Of a DNA stretch of 64,000 bases, positions 36,311 through 44,548 are shown one piece after another (the stretch's first letter is position 1; each line of letters opens with the position of its first letter). The stretch is from DATMRS01 sp035566015 (GTDB taxonomy: Bacteria; Pseudomonadota; Alphaproteobacteria; Sphingomonadales; Sphingomonadaceae): assembly GCA_035566015.1 (NCBI GenBank), contig DATMRS010000006.1, positions 194,145 through 258,144 of the forward strand, given 5' to 3'. The position numbers were made by a program, and so were the translations under genes. Below the pieces are notes generated by a model. It was not told where the DNA came from and ran no database searches. It saw only the letters and a list, made by a program, of their open reading frames with translations.

Positions 36311-36964
36311 ATGCGCAAGGCCGACATCTTCGAATTCTATCGCCGGTTGGCCGAGGACAATCCCGCGCCGGAGACGGAGCTTCGCTACGTCAATCCCTAT
36401 ACGCTGCTCGTCGCCGTCGCGCTCTCCGCGCAGGCGACCGACGTGGGCGTCAACAAGGCCACGGGGCCGCTTTTCGCCAAGGTCGACACGCCCGAGAAGA
36501 TGGTCGCGCTGGGCGAAGAGGGATTGAAGGCGCACATCAAGACGATCGGCCTGTTCAACACGAAGGCGAAGAACGTCATCGCCCTCTCGCAAAGGCTGAT
36601 CGACGATTATGGCGGCGAGGTTCCTGCCGACCGCGAAGCGCTGGAAACGCTGCCCGGCGTCGGCCGCAAGACCGCGAACGTCGTGATGAACGTCGCGTTC
36701 GGGGCAGAAACGATCGCGGTCGATACGCATATTTTCCGTGTTGCGAACCGAACAGGGCTGGCGCCCGGCAAGACGCCGCTCGCCGTCGAGCAGAAGCTGG
36801 AGAAGGTGACGCCCAAGCCGTTTCGGCGCCACGCTCATCACTGGTTAATCCTCCATGGCCGTTATATATGCAAAGCGCGGCGGCCCGAATGTTGGCGGTG
36901 CCCGGTACGTGATCTGTGCGCCTTTCGTCCGAAGACGCCCCCACCCGCGACCGGAGCCGGATAG
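36311..36964 (+). CDS. nth: Endonuclease III
   Basis: A 217-residue DNA glycosylase/AP lyase that removes oxidised pyrimidines. The helix-hairpin-helix with catalytic Lys is LPGVGRKTANVVMNVAFG, the catalytic Asp is in IAVDTHIFRVANRT and the 4Fe-4S cluster ligands are in CKARRPECWRCPVRDLC at the C-terminus. The ATG abuts the dapB stop without a gap. The DapB-Nth pairing is metabolic coincidence as far as can be seen. Confidence 0.95.
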   Translation: MRKADIFEFYRRLAEDNPAPETELRYVNPYTLLVAVALSAQATDVGVNKATGPLFAKVDTPEKMVALGEEGLKAHIKTIGLFNTKAKNVIALSQRLIDDYGGEVPADREALETLPGVGRKTANVVMNVAFGAETIAVDTHIFRVANRTGLAPGKTPLAVEQKLEKVTPKPFRRHAHHWLILHGRYICKARRPECWRCPVRDLCAFRPKTPPPATGAG

Positions 36965-37030
36965 CCGCTCGTGCGTTACGTGCACAGGCCCTGCCCCGTA
37001 ACGAAGGGACGGGCCGACAGGAGACTGAAG

Positions 37031-37426
37031 ATGCGTCTGATTCCGATCGCCGCCGCCTGCGCCTGCGGGCTTCTCGCCCTCGCCCCGGCCAATGCCAGCA
37101 GGGCAAGCCGCAATGCCGAGGCTATCGCCGCCGCCAAGCCGGCGGGCAAGCCGGTCAGTTGCGTCCAGCTCAACAATATTCGCGAAACGCGGGTGCGCAA
37201 CGATCAGATCATCGACTTCTACATGAAGGACGGGAAGGTCTATCGCAACACATTGCCGAATAGCTGCCCGCAACTCGGGTTCGAGGAAAGCTTCAGCTAC
37301 AAGACCTCGATCAGCCAGCTTTGCTCGACAGACATTATCACCGTGCTGCTACACACTGGCGGTCTCAGCCGGGGCGCGAGTTGCGGCCTGGGTTCCTTCC
37401 AGCCGGTCACGGGCCTGTCAAAATAG
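37031..37426 (+). CDS. Small secreted protein, DUF6491-like
   Basis: A 131-residue protein with a clear signal peptide (MRLIPIAAACACGLLALAPANA). The mature part has a conserved pattern: CVQLNNIRETRVRNDQIIDF, YRNTLPNSCPQLGFEESFSY and LCSTDIITVL, resembling the DUF6491 family, with a further Cys near the end, so disulfides are likely. AGGAG stands eight bases before the ATG at 37031; upstream in-frame starts are weaker. It follows nth by 66 bases. Function unknown; a periplasmic role is inferred from the signal. Confidence 0.72.
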   Translation: MRLIPIAAACACGLLALAPANASRASRNAEAIAAAKPAGKPVSCVQLNNIRETRVRNDQIIDFYMKDGKVYRNTLPNSCPQLGFEESFSYKTSISQLCSTDIITVLLHTGGLSRGASCGLGSFQPVTGLSK

Positions 37427-37461
37427 GCTCGACCAAAGCCGGCGTTGAGGACCGAATGGTT

Positions 37462-37490
37462 AGGGGGAGGGACTAATCCCTCTCCCCTTC
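37462..37490. terminator. Intrinsic terminator-like hairpin between convergent genes
   Basis: GGGGGAGGG, loop ACTAAT, then CCCTCTCCCC form a strong stem with one bulged T, in the 77-base gap between the stop codons of the secreted-protein gene and the TonB receptor gene. It could stop transcription from both sides. The T-run is poor. Confidence 0.55.
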
Positions 37491-37503
37491 CCCACTCTTA
37501 CAT

Positions 37504-39888
37504 TCAGAACGACCGCTTGACGGTGAGCGACCATTCACGCGGACGGCCGACCACGTCGGTCACGACGCCGTAATTGGCCATATTCTCGTTCGCCCCGACA
37601 TAATAGAATTTGTCGAACAGGTTGGTGACGGCAAGGCTGACCGTCCAGTCCTTGTCCGCCGATTCGTAGCTCAAGCGGCCGTTGAAGATGCTGCGGCCGT
37701 CGATCCGGTTATAGGGATTGTTGATCGCATTATAATAGAAGCTCGATTGGTAAGCCCAGTCGAGCCGCGGCGTGATCGTGCCTGATCCGCCCAGATCGGC
37801 CTCATATTGGATGCCGGCGGACGCCTGCCATTTGTTGTTGAACGGCGCGATCATGTCGATCGTCACGTTCGTCGCCGGATTGACGCTGGTATATTTGAAA
37901 TCGAGATAGCCGAGCGAGCCGTCGATCGTCAGACCCTGTACAGGGTTCGCCAGCACTTCCAGCTCGGCGCCTTTCACATGCGCGTTGCCGGCATTGGCGG
38001 GCATGCTGCACGTCAGGCTGGCGCTATTCTCGCAGCGATAGAGGGTGAGCTGGATATCCTTGTAATCATTGTAGAAGAGCGCACCGTTGAGGCGGAGCAG
38101 GCGATCGAACAGATCAGCCTTGAAGCCTGCCTCATAGGCGGTGAGCTTCTCCGGCCCGAACGTCGTCACCTGATCGGGCACATAGGGGCGCGGATTGACA
38201 CCGCCGCCCTTGTAGCCGGTGGACACCTGCGCATAGGTCATCAGCGCATCGTTCCAGCGATAATTCACACCGATGCGATAATCGACATGGCCCTTCTTGT
38301 AAGTCGCCGAGAGCCCGTCGAGCCCCGCCACCGTGAAGTTGGGCGTGAAAAGATCGCCCGAAGGCAGCGTGCCGTCGATGTTGCGGCGGCTGAACGTGTA
38401 GGTCTTCTTGTCATGCGTGTAGCGCAGGCCGCCGACGAGGTTCAGCCCGTCCGCAAGATGCAATTCGCCATGCGCGAACACCGATTCGCTGCGATTGCGG
38501 ACGGGATCGTCGCTCAGGAAGTCGAAAAGGACGTTCGGGATCTGGATGCGGTTACGCAGCAGATCATGGGCATCATAATAATAGCCGCCGACCGTGAAAT
38601 CGACGAGGTCGCCCACCTTGCCGCTCAGGCGCAGTTCCTGCGTGAACTGCTTGTGCCGCTGATAATAGGATTCGAGCAGGATCGACAGCGGTGAACCATC
38701 GACGTCGATGCCGTTATGCCCGCTCGCCTGGCGGTAGGCGGTGATCGACTTGAGGCTTAGATTGTCGCCCAGCGCATAATCGATCGTCCCCGAAAAACCG
38801 TAGCTGCGCGCCGTATTGTCGGGCTTCGTCGTATAGGTGCCGGGCAGCACCTGCGTCGGGAAGCCGAAGACGGTGTCGTAATTGCCGCCGTTCGAGAAGG
38901 TCGCGTAGCTGGTATAGCTATGCTTGCCGGTGATGAAGCGATCGTCGAACGGAATGCCGGCGGTGGGATCGCCCGCGACATAGCTGCGAACCGTGGGATT
39001 GTTGGCGTAGACGAGCTTCGTCGGCACCGCGTCCGACTTGTCGATCGCAACGTCGCCGATCAGGTTGATTTCCAGTGGCGAGCCCGCGGGCGCATAGCGC
39101 AGCGCGACGCGCGCGGCCTGAAGATCGCGGCCGCCTTCATGGCCGATCACGCAATTGCCGCCGCCGGTCTGCGGCGAGGGATCGATGCCCTGGCCGGGAT
39201 TGGCGCAGCCGAAATCGAGTTCCTTGAAGAAGCCGTCGACATGCTTCTCGACGCCCGAAACGCGCGCGAACAGGCCTTCCGCGATCTTGAAATCGGCGCT
39301 CGCGCGCACGTCGATCCGGTTGTAACGCCCGTAGGTGGCCTCGACATAGCCGCCGCCGGCCTCGTCGGGCTTCTTCGAGAAGAGCTTGACCGCGCCGCCG
39401 ATCGAGTTCTTGCCGGCCAGCGTGCCCTGCGGCCCGCGGAGTACCTCGACCCGGTCGAGATCGGTGAGATCGAACACCGCGCCGAAGGTCGTGCCATAAT
39501 AGACGTCGTCGATATACATGCCGACACCCGGCTCGAGCGCGAAGCTCGAATCGCTCTGGCCGATGCCGCGAATGAAGGCGGCGACGGCATTGCCGTTCAG
39601 CGAGGTCGCCGAGGTGAGATTCACGTTAGGCGAAAAGGCGCCGACGTCGAGCACGCTCGTCTGGCTGCGCGCGTCGAGCGTATCGGCCGAAACCGCGGTG
39701 ATCGCGATCGGCGTATCCTGCAAGCGCTGGGATCGGAACTGCGCCGTAACGATGATGTCGGCCACCGCGCCCGTATCGTCACTCGCCGGCGTCGCCTCCT
39801 GCGCCTGCGCGGGGGTCATAGCCATCATCATGGCGAGCGCGCCCAGCGCCACCCCGCCAAACCGTACGCACGTCTGCTTCTTCATCAT
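37504..39888 (-). CDS. TonB-dependent receptor, IROMP/sphingomonad type
   Basis: A 794-residue outer-membrane receptor. The signal peptide is GGVALGALAMMMAMTPAQAQ. A plug domain follows: ADIIVTAQFRSQRLQDTPIAITAVSADTL, then MYIDDVYYGTTFGAVFDLTDLDRVEVLRGPQGTLAGKNSIGGAVKLFSKKP. The barrel ends with GRPREWSLTVKRSF. The closest relatives by motif are the large TonB receptors of sphingomonads that take up diverse ligands such as aromatics, sugars and siderophores. Starts at 39888 and 39885 both follow GGGGAGG; the first is used. No transport partner is adjacent, so the ligand stays open. Confidence 0.92.
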   Translation of the reverse strand: MMKKQTCVRFGGVALGALAMMMAMTPAQAQEATPASDDTGAVADIIVTAQFRSQRLQDTPIAITAVSADTLDARSQTSVLDVGAFSPNVNLTSATSLNGNAVAAFIRGIGQSDSSFALEPGVGMYIDDVYYGTTFGAVFDLTDLDRVEVLRGPQGTLAGKNSIGGAVKLFSKKPDEAGGGYVEATYGRYNRIDVRASADFKIAEGLFARVSGVEKHVDGFFKELDFGCANPGQGIDPSPQTGGGNCVIGHEGGRDLQAARVALRYAPAGSPLEINLIGDVAIDKSDAVPTKLVYANNPTVRSYVAGDPTAGIPFDDRFITGKHSYTSYATFSNGGNYDTVFGFPTQVLPGTYTTKPDNTARSYGFSGTIDYALGDNLSLKSITAYRQASGHNGIDVDGSPLSILLESYYQRHKQFTQELRLSGKVGDLVDFTVGGYYYDAHDLLRNRIQIPNVLFDFLSDDPVRNRSESVFAHGELHLADGLNLVGGLRYTHDKKTYTFSRRNIDGTLPSGDLFTPNFTVAGLDGLSATYKKGHVDYRIGVNYRWNDALMTYAQVSTGYKGGGVNPRPYVPDQVTTFGPEKLTAYEAGFKADLFDRLLRLNGALFYNDYKDIQLTLYRCENSASLTCSMPANAGNAHVKGAELEVLANPVQGLTIDGSLGYLDFKYTSVNPATNVTIDMIAPFNNKWQASAGIQYEADLGGSGTITPRLDWAYQSSFYYNAINNPYNRIDGRSIFNGRLSYESADKDWTVSLAVTNLFDKFYYVGANENMANYGVVTDVVGRPREWSLTVKRSF

Positions 39889-40202
39889 TTCCCTCCCCGA
39901 AGTCCCGGCCTTCGGCCGGCACGCAATCGTCGCGTCCACGCGCGAACATTTCAGATGCCTGTCTCTTGGCGTCCCCGGCGGGCTTGCCGGATCGCCTCCC
40001 CTTTTCGGGACCCGACGCTCGGAAGAGCCGGTGCCGCATCCCGATTCAAGCGGATTTTTGTAACATTCATTATAGTTTTCCGTCAAGCCAGCACAGCCAT
40101 TTGCACCGTGCGTGCGCCGTCGTGACGGCCGCAGCCCGCCCCGCCATTTCATTCATACGTTATAACAGGAACATAGCAGCGGCCGGCGCCGCTATCGCGT
40201 CT
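39889..40202. other. Upstream region of the TonB receptor gene
   Basis: A 314-base gap. A short hairpin (GGCCTTCGGCC type) lies near 39906-39921. A possible minus-strand promoter has TTGACG at 40086-40081 and TACAAA at 40062-40057 with an 18-base spacer, which would give a leader of about 160 bases. No RNA gene or riboswitch fold is recognised. Confidence 0.35.
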
Positions 40203-40676
40203 TCAGTCAACCCGGTCGTTCGGAAACGCCGGGAAGCGAACGGAGGCGGCGGGGTGGATGAGGCCGCTTTCCAGACGCGTGAGCAGGATGGGAATCGGAT
40301 CGTCGAGAGTGGGCGGCGGCAGGCGCGCCGGCCGCAGCGGTTCGCCGGGTTCCATAACGTGCGGCGGCGCCTCCGGTGCAAGCGGAGTGTCGAACGCGGC
40401 CGGCTCGTCCGGCTCTTCCTCGGGTCCCGAAACCCACACGACAAGGAATGTCAGGACGGTGACGAGAAAGGCGATGAGCGCGCGCCCGCCAACACCGAAA
40501 GGCGGCGAGAGCAGCGCGCTCAGCCGGGAAAAGCCCCCCTCCCCCATGAGTCGCACGAGCAGGTCGGCAGGCGCGGCAAGGCAGAAGAAGACGACCGCAC
40601 CGCCCAGCAACAAGGCGGTGAGTCGCCCAAGTGGCAGGCGCGCAAAACGCCCGCCAGATCGCGTCTCGCGCGACAT
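40203..40676 (-). CDS. Hypothetical membrane protein
   Basis: A 157-residue protein with two likely membrane segments, LTALLLGGAVVFFCLAAPADLLV and ALIAFLVTVLTFLVVWVS, joined by a short loop, then a proline- and glutamate-rich tail (EEEPDEPAAFDTPLAPEAPP...). I do not recognise a family. The ATG at 40676 is used; a TTG two codons upstream is an alternative and neither has a strong ribosome site. It lies between the TonB receptor and sodB on the same strand. The codon pattern fits a real gene better than the competing frame at 40207-40887, which would overlap sodB on the same strand. Confidence 0.6.
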   Translation of the reverse strand: MSRETRSGGRFARLPLGRLTALLLGGAVVFFCLAAPADLLVRLMGEGGFSRLSALLSPPFGVGGRALIAFLVTVLTFLVVWVSGPEEEPDEPAAFDTPLAPEAPPHVMEPGEPLRPARLPPPTLDDPIPILLTRLESGLIHPAASVRFPAFPNDRVD

Positions 40677-40742
40677 GTCCAATAGCCGATCGGCCAGGCA
40701 CCGCTGTCGGTGACAGCGTCGTGCCCGGCCGACCGTCGCGGC

Positions 40743-41369
40743 TCAGCGCTGCTGCTGGTCGGCCCGGCTCACGCCCTCGCCATCGAGATTCTTCGCGACG
40801 AAGTCCCAATTGACGATGTTGCCGAGCACGCTTTCGGCGAACTTCGGCCGGGCGTTGCGATAGTCGATATAATAAGCATGCTCCCACACATCGAGCGTGA
40901 GGAGCGGCTTCATGCCGTCATAGGCCACCGGCGTATCCGCGTCGTGCAGCGACGTGATCTCGAGATTGCCGTTGCGCAGGACCAGCCAGGCCCAGCCGCT
41001 GGCGAAGTGGCCGACCGCCTCGGCCGCCAGCTTCTTGAGCAGCTCGTCGGTCGAGCCGAAGGTCGCGTTGATCTTCTGCTCCAGTTCGCCCGAGGGCTTG
41101 CTGCCCGGCGCGGCAAGGCAGTTCCAGAAGAAGGTGTGATTCCAGACCTGGGCGGCATTATTGTAGAGGCCCTTGTCGCCATCGGTCTTCGCCTTGCGGA
41201 TCACCTCGCTAAGGCTCAGCCCGCCAAGGCCCTTCTCGTCGATCCAGCCATTGACCTTGTCGACATAGGCCTTGTGATGCTTGCCATGGTGATAATCGAG
41301 CGTCTCGGCCGACATATGGGGCTCGAGCGCGGTCTTTTCGAAAGGCAGGGCAGGAAGTTCGAAAGCCAT
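40743..41369 (-). CDS. sodB: Superoxide dismutase [Fe]
   Basis: A 208-residue Fe/Mn-family superoxide dismutase. It begins AFELPALPFEKTALEPHMSAETLDYHHGKHH. Metal ligands are seen in DYHHGKHHKAY, WNHTFFW, and DVWEHAYYIDY. The Phe/Gln pattern and the cytoplasmic start fit the iron type. It detoxifies superoxide. The ATG at 41369 has GGAGAAG six bases upstream; the frame extends further upstream only through intergenic sequence. It is divergent from sufE with 154 bases between. Confidence 0.94.
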   Translation of the reverse strand: MAFELPALPFEKTALEPHMSAETLDYHHGKHHKAYVDKVNGWIDEKGLGGLSLSEVIRKAKTDGDKGLYNNAAQVWNHTFFWNCLAAPGSKPSGELEQKINATFGSTDELLKKLAAEAVGHFASGWAWLVLRNGNLEITSLHDADTPVAYDGMKPLLTLDVWEHAYYIDYRNARPKFAESVLGNIVNWDFVAKNLDGEGVSRADQQQR

Positions 41370-41523
41370 ATCGCTTCTCCATCTCCGATCAGGGTTGTCT
41401 GCGTACAGCCCTAACGTGCCGGACGGACAAAAGTGACTGAAAAGTGCTAGTTGCGAGACGTTCGCGAAACGATTGCCCGATCGGCCCTTTTGCCGGCGCG
41501 TCGGCTCTGATACCCCGCCGGGC

Positions 41524-41940
41524 ATGACTTCCGCGCCAACGCTCGACGATGCCCTTGAGGAATATGAGCTGCTCGACAGCGACGATCGCTATCGCATGCT
41601 GATCGATCTCGGCCGCACGCTCGAGCCGATGCCCGATCCGCTGAAGACCGACGCGACATTGGTGCGCGGCTGTTCGGCGGCGGTGTGGGTCTATCCGACG
41701 GTGCGCGACGACGGCCGGCTGCATTTTCTGGCAGACTCGAACGCCGCGATCACCAAGGGGATCATCGCGCTCGTCCTGCTGACGGTGCAGGATCGGACGC
41801 CGCAGGAAATCAACGCGCTCGACATCGAAAGCGCGCTCGCGCCGTTCGATCTCAGGAACCAGCTCAGTTCGAACCGGACGCAGGGCATCCCCAACATGAT
41901 CGCGCTGATCCGGGCAACGGCACAGCGCTACGCAGGCTAG
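41524..41940 (+). CDS. sufE: SufE-family cysteine desulfuration protein
   Basis: A 138-residue SufE protein, which takes persulfide sulfur from the cysteine desulfurase for iron-sulfur cluster assembly. The active Cys is in VRGCSAAVWVYP near residue 50, the typical position. The start at 41524 gives the normal length. No other suf genes adjoin it here. It is divergent from the Fe superoxide dismutase gene, so the shared intergenic stretch may hold iron- or stress-responsive sites; none was recognised. Confidence 0.9.
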   Translation: MTSAPTLDDALEEYELLDSDDRYRMLIDLGRTLEPMPDPLKTDATLVRGCSAAVWVYPTVRDDGRLHFLADSNAAITKGIIALVLLTVQDRTPQEINALDIESALAPFDLRNQLSSNRTQGIPNMIALIRATAQRYAG

Positions 41941-41951
41941 CGCATTTGCAG

Positions 41952-42032
41952 GTCAGGCGGCTCCGCCTGACGAATCGGCAGATACGCAAAACAACAATCA
42001 GCATGATCCGATTCACCTGGTCCGATCATGCT
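41952..42032. terminator. Two hairpins between convergent sufE and J-domain genes
   Basis: First hairpin: GTCAGGCG, loop GCTC, CGCCTGAC (41952-41971). Second: AGCATGATC at 42000 pairing perfectly with GATCATGCT at 42024-42032. They fill the 99-base gap between two stop codons facing each other, as expected for bidirectional terminators, though neither has a long T-run. Confidence 0.5.
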
Positions 42033-42039
42033 CTGACGA

Positions 42040-42573
42040 TCAGCCCTGCCCCTGCCGCCGCTCTTCCGCGCGGCGCAGCACGTCGAACGCCGCCTGCACA
42101 GCCTGAAAGCGCTCCGCCGCCTCCTGGTCGCCGGGGTTCACGTCGGGATGGTTGGCCTTGGCGAGGCGACGCCACGCGGCCTTGACTGTCTCGAAATCGG
42201 CATCGGTTTCGACTTCGAGCACCGCGAGCGCGCGCATCTCGTCGCGCGATCGGCTGCCGTCGCCGCTGCCGCCCCAGCCATAATAAGCCGAATTGGCGAA
42301 GCCGGATGCGTCGCGCTGATCCTTCGCCTCGCGCCGGGCCGCCTCCTCCGCCGAGAGACCTTCGAAATAATTCCACCCGCGATTATATTCGGCGGCATGT
42401 TCCTCGCAGAAATACCAGCGTTCGCGGCTGTTGGGGGATTTCGGCGCGGGGCGATCGCCCGGCCGATCGCAGCCATGGCGATCGCACAAGCGAGTCTGCG
42501 TCGCCTCGCGCGAGGCGCCATAGCCGCGCCAGCGGGGAAAACCCCAGTCATAGGATCGGGAAGAACGGGCCAT
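42040..42573 (-). CDS. J-domain (DnaJ-like) protein
   Basis: A 177-residue protein. The C-terminal 60 residues form a J domain with the diagnostic HPD in RLAKANHPDVNPGD, preceded by LAVLEVETDADFETVKAAWRRL. The N-terminal part has CDRHGCDRPGDRPAPKSP and CEEHAAEYNRGWNYFEGLS, a possible small zinc site (two CxxH/C pairs). Such proteins stimulate Hsp70 ATPase; the client is unknown. The ATG at 42573 begins the conserved MARSSRSYDWGFPRW; an ATG at 42591 is also possible. Confidence 0.85.
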   Translation of the reverse strand: MARSSRSYDWGFPRWRGYGASREATQTRLCDRHGCDRPGDRPAPKSPNSRERWYFCEEHAAEYNRGWNYFEGLSAEEAARREAKDQRDASGFANSAYYGWGGSGDGSRSRDEMRALAVLEVETDADFETVKAAWRRLAKANHPDVNPGDQEAAERFQAVQAAFDVLRRAEERRQGQG

Positions 42574-42628
42574 CCCCTCTCTTAACCCCAAAGCGCTTCC
42601 GGGGCCATGAGGGATCGGCCCGATCCCC

Positions 42629-43249
42629 TCACATATGCGACAGCGCGCCCATTCCCATCATCGCGCCGCCGAAGATAGCGCTCATCACCGCCGCGCCGAT
42701 GATCGCGGCGACAATCCAGCTCAGGACCAGCCAGATGATGATCGTCACGGCGGTGAAGCCCGCCGCCTTCGCCACCGGCACCTTCGCGACCGCGATCGCC
42801 CCCAGATAGAAGAGATAGGCGCTGTAGGCGAAACCAATCAGCATCAGCAGCACGCTGAGCCCCGGAATGAAGCTGAAGAAGCCGACGACCCAGATCGGCG
42901 TCGCCGAATAGATGGCGAGCTTCGCGGCGCGAACGCGGTCCTTCTCTCCGTCGAAGCTGGGCAGCAGCGCATCGATGATGACGATCATCACGTAAAGGAC
43001 GGCGAGGCTGACGATATAGCCGACGATCCCCGTCACGAGGAAGAAGCCGACGCCGATGCTTGCCCCGAAACGCCCGAACATCGAACCGAAAAGTAGCCCG
43101 CCCAATACCGAGCCGATCAGCGGCAGCAGCGCCAGCACGAGCGCATAGCCAGTAAAAAGACCGTTCACCGTCGCCGGTTCGTCATCGATGACGGCCCATT
43201 CCGATTTCGGCTGAAGCAGGATATTCTTCGCGCGATCCACCAAGCTCAT
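42629..43249 (-). CDS. Yip1-family membrane protein
   Basis: A 206-residue integral membrane protein starting MSLVDRAKNILLQPKSEWAVIDDEPATVNGLF, the Yip1-domain opening of bacterial homologues, followed by four to five hydrophobic segments (for example GYALVLALLPLIGSVLGGLLF and AAGFTAVTIIIWLVLSWIVAAI). AGGGGGA lies before the ATG at 43249. The function of bacterial Yip1-like proteins is not established. It follows folE on the same strand after 93 bases. Confidence 0.85.
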   Translation of the reverse strand: MSLVDRAKNILLQPKSEWAVIDDEPATVNGLFTGYALVLALLPLIGSVLGGLLFGSMFGRFGASIGVGFFLVTGIVGYIVSLAVLYVMIVIIDALLPSFDGEKDRVRAAKLAIYSATPIWVVGFFSFIPGLSVLLMLIGFAYSAYLFYLGAIAVAKVPVAKAAGFTAVTIIIWLVLSWIVAAIIGAAVMSAIFGGAMMGMGALSHM

Positions 43250-43342
43250 CTTCGGTCCCCCTTGGATGCCGTAGAAGAGCGGAAGACTACTCTCCCGATT
43301 CGTCGTGTAAAGCCTTGTTTCAGGCAAGCAACGGGCGGCGGC

Positions 43343-43960
43343 TCAGAGGCCCATCAGGCTCAACACTTCCTTGCGGCTGCGCTCGTCCTTGCGGAAGACG
43401 CCCATCATCCGGCTGGTCGTCATAGTGACGCCGGGGGTGCGCACGCCGCGCGCGGTCATGCAGGCATGGGTGGCCTCGATCACCACCGCGACGCCCTGCG
43501 GCCGCAGATGCGTCCAGATGCAGTCGGCCACTTCGGCGGTCAGCCGCTCCTGCACCTGCAAGCGCCGGGCATAGCCGTGCAGCACGCGGGCGAGCTTCGA
43601 AATACCGACCACCATGTCGCGCGGCAGATAGGCGATATGCGCCTTGCCGATGATCGGCGCCATGTGATGCTCGCAATGCGACTGAAAGGGAATGTCCTTC
43701 AGCAGCACGATCTCGTCATAGCCGCCCACCTCCTCGAACGTCCGTTCCAGATGGTAGGCCGGGTCTTCTTCATAGCCCTGGCAATATTCCTTCCAGGCGC
43801 GCGCCACGCGCTTGGGCGTGTCGACCAGACCCTCGCGCGCGGGATCGTCGCCAGCCCAGCGGATCAGCGTGCGCACCGCCTCCTCGACGTCGGGCGGCAC
43901 GGCGATCTTCGCCCGCCGGTGCGCCGACAGGTCGATCCCCGCCTCCTCGTTCTCGTCCAT
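43343..43960 (-). CDS. folE: GTP cyclohydrolase I
   Basis: A 205-residue FolE, which turns GTP into dihydroneopterin triphosphate, the first step of folate synthesis. Zinc ligands and active-site residues are in FQSHCEHHMAPIIGKAHIAYLP and EATHACMTARGVRTPG; VVGISKLARVLHGYARRLQVQERLT is also conserved. The ATG at 43960 has AGGAGG four to five bases upstream. It is the last chromosomal gene before the island; its upstream region carries a REP-like palindrome. Confidence 0.95.
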   Translation of the reverse strand: MDENEEAGIDLSAHRRAKIAVPPDVEEAVRTLIRWAGDDPAREGLVDTPKRVARAWKEYCQGYEEDPAYHLERTFEEVGGYDEIVLLKDIPFQSHCEHHMAPIIGKAHIAYLPRDMVVGISKLARVLHGYARRLQVQERLTAEVADCIWTHLRPQGVAVVIEATHACMTARGVRTPGVTMTTSRMMGVFRKDERSRKEVLSLMGL

Positions 43961-44073
43961 TCCGCCTCCTTCGGACCCCTGACGGGCCGCCTGTGCCGAC
44001 AGCGAAGCCCTCTGAAGGAGGCGCGGCGGCGCTGTCAACGCCGGTGGGTTCCAATCAGCCTCGCTTTTCCTCC

Positions 44074-44172
44074 CGTCATTCCGGCGAAAGCCGGAATCCA
44101 CGGACGGCGGCTCGGCAGCAATGAGGCGAACCGAATCCATGAGCCGGCTTCCGTTAATGCTCCGGAAGCCGG
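44074..44172. repeat. REP-like palindrome, locus 2, plus adjacent hairpin
   Basis: CGTCATTCCGGC, loop GAAA, GCCGGAATCC at 44074-44100 is the clearest copy of the dispersed palindrome family. A second stem, CCGGCTTCCG with CGGAAGCCGG, follows at 44144-44172. It lies upstream of folE and outside the island border. Confidence 0.65.
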
Positions 44173-44309
44173 ATCGCCAGCGTAACTTCGTGATCGCACG
44201 AGCGGGCAGGAGAACCATCCAGCCTCGCCTATTCGGTCAAGATGATTGACAAGAAGCAGCCAAACCTGGCTCGAAATTGTCCAGACTTGGCGAAGTCCGC
44301 AAACAGGAT

Positions 44310-44324
44310 GTTGGTAGCGGAGGA
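44310..44324. repeat. Left attachment core (attL)
   Basis: GTTGGTAGCGGAGGA, identical over 15 bases to 59279-59293. The next base differs (C here, G at the right end), as does the base before. To its left is chromosomal sequence, to its right the island. Confidence 0.85.
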
Positions 44325-44347
44325 CCGATGCAGACTTGGCGGCCCCA

Positions 44348-44369
44348 TGTCGGCGGTTCAAGTCCCTCC
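44348..44369 (+). other. tRNA T-arm-like fragment inside the left end
   Basis: These 22 bases match the variable-loop and T-arm part of the tRNA-Met gene at the other border in 21 positions, but on the opposite strand. The centre is GGTTCAAGTCCCTCC. No acceptor or D-arm partner could be fitted around it, so it is not a functional tRNA; it may be a remnant of an earlier integration. Confidence 0.5.
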
Positions 44370-44433
44370 GACCGGCCGTCGCACACTTTCCACGCTTTCC
44401 TTCAACGCTCATCATCATAGATCACAACGCAGA

Positions 44434-44469
44434 TACCAAAAAGCCCCACCGTTGGCGCGGCAGGGCTTT
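44434..44469 (-). terminator. Intrinsic terminator reading leftward
   Basis: On the minus strand AAAGCCC and GGGCTTT pair across a 16-base loop and are followed by GGGGCTTTTTGG, giving a T-run. It would stop transcription leaving the island towards folE; on the plus strand it would be only a leader hairpin. Confidence 0.5.
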
Positions 44470-44516
44470 GGGGAGCGCCAGAGACGCTGGTCGTTAGCGG
44501 AACTCTACACTCGGCG

Positions 44517-44540
44517 CTCCTCCACCGCAAGCAGAGGAGG
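44517..44540 (+). promoter_or_regulatory. Hairpin over the ribosome-binding site of the HNH-like gene
   Basis: CTCCTC (44517-44522) can pair with GAGGAG (44534-44539), which is the ribosome-binding site eight bases before the ATG at 44549. The loop is 11 bases. If it forms, translation of the first island gene would be reduced. Confidence 0.4.
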
Positions 44541-44548
44541 ACTTCACT

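Larger units (their letters stand above)
43961..44548. other. Gene-free stretch spanning the left island border
   Basis: About 590 bases between folE and the first island gene. It holds, left to right: a REP-like palindrome (44074), a hairpin CCGGCTTCCG/CGGAAGCCGG (44144-44172), the left attachment core (44310), a tRNA T-arm-like sequence (44348), a terminator-like hairpin (44435) and a hairpin over a ribosome-binding site (44517). No complete gene is recognised in it. Confidence 0.6.

Noticed and set aside
40207..40887. Alternative minus-strand frame of 226 codons
   Set aside because: It overlaps both the membrane-protein frame and the 3' end of sodB and is rich in Arg/Ala without hydrophobic pattern.
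44280..44380. A complete tRNA gene at the left border
   Set aside because: The T-arm fits but no matching acceptor stem, D-arm or anticodon arm could be built around it.
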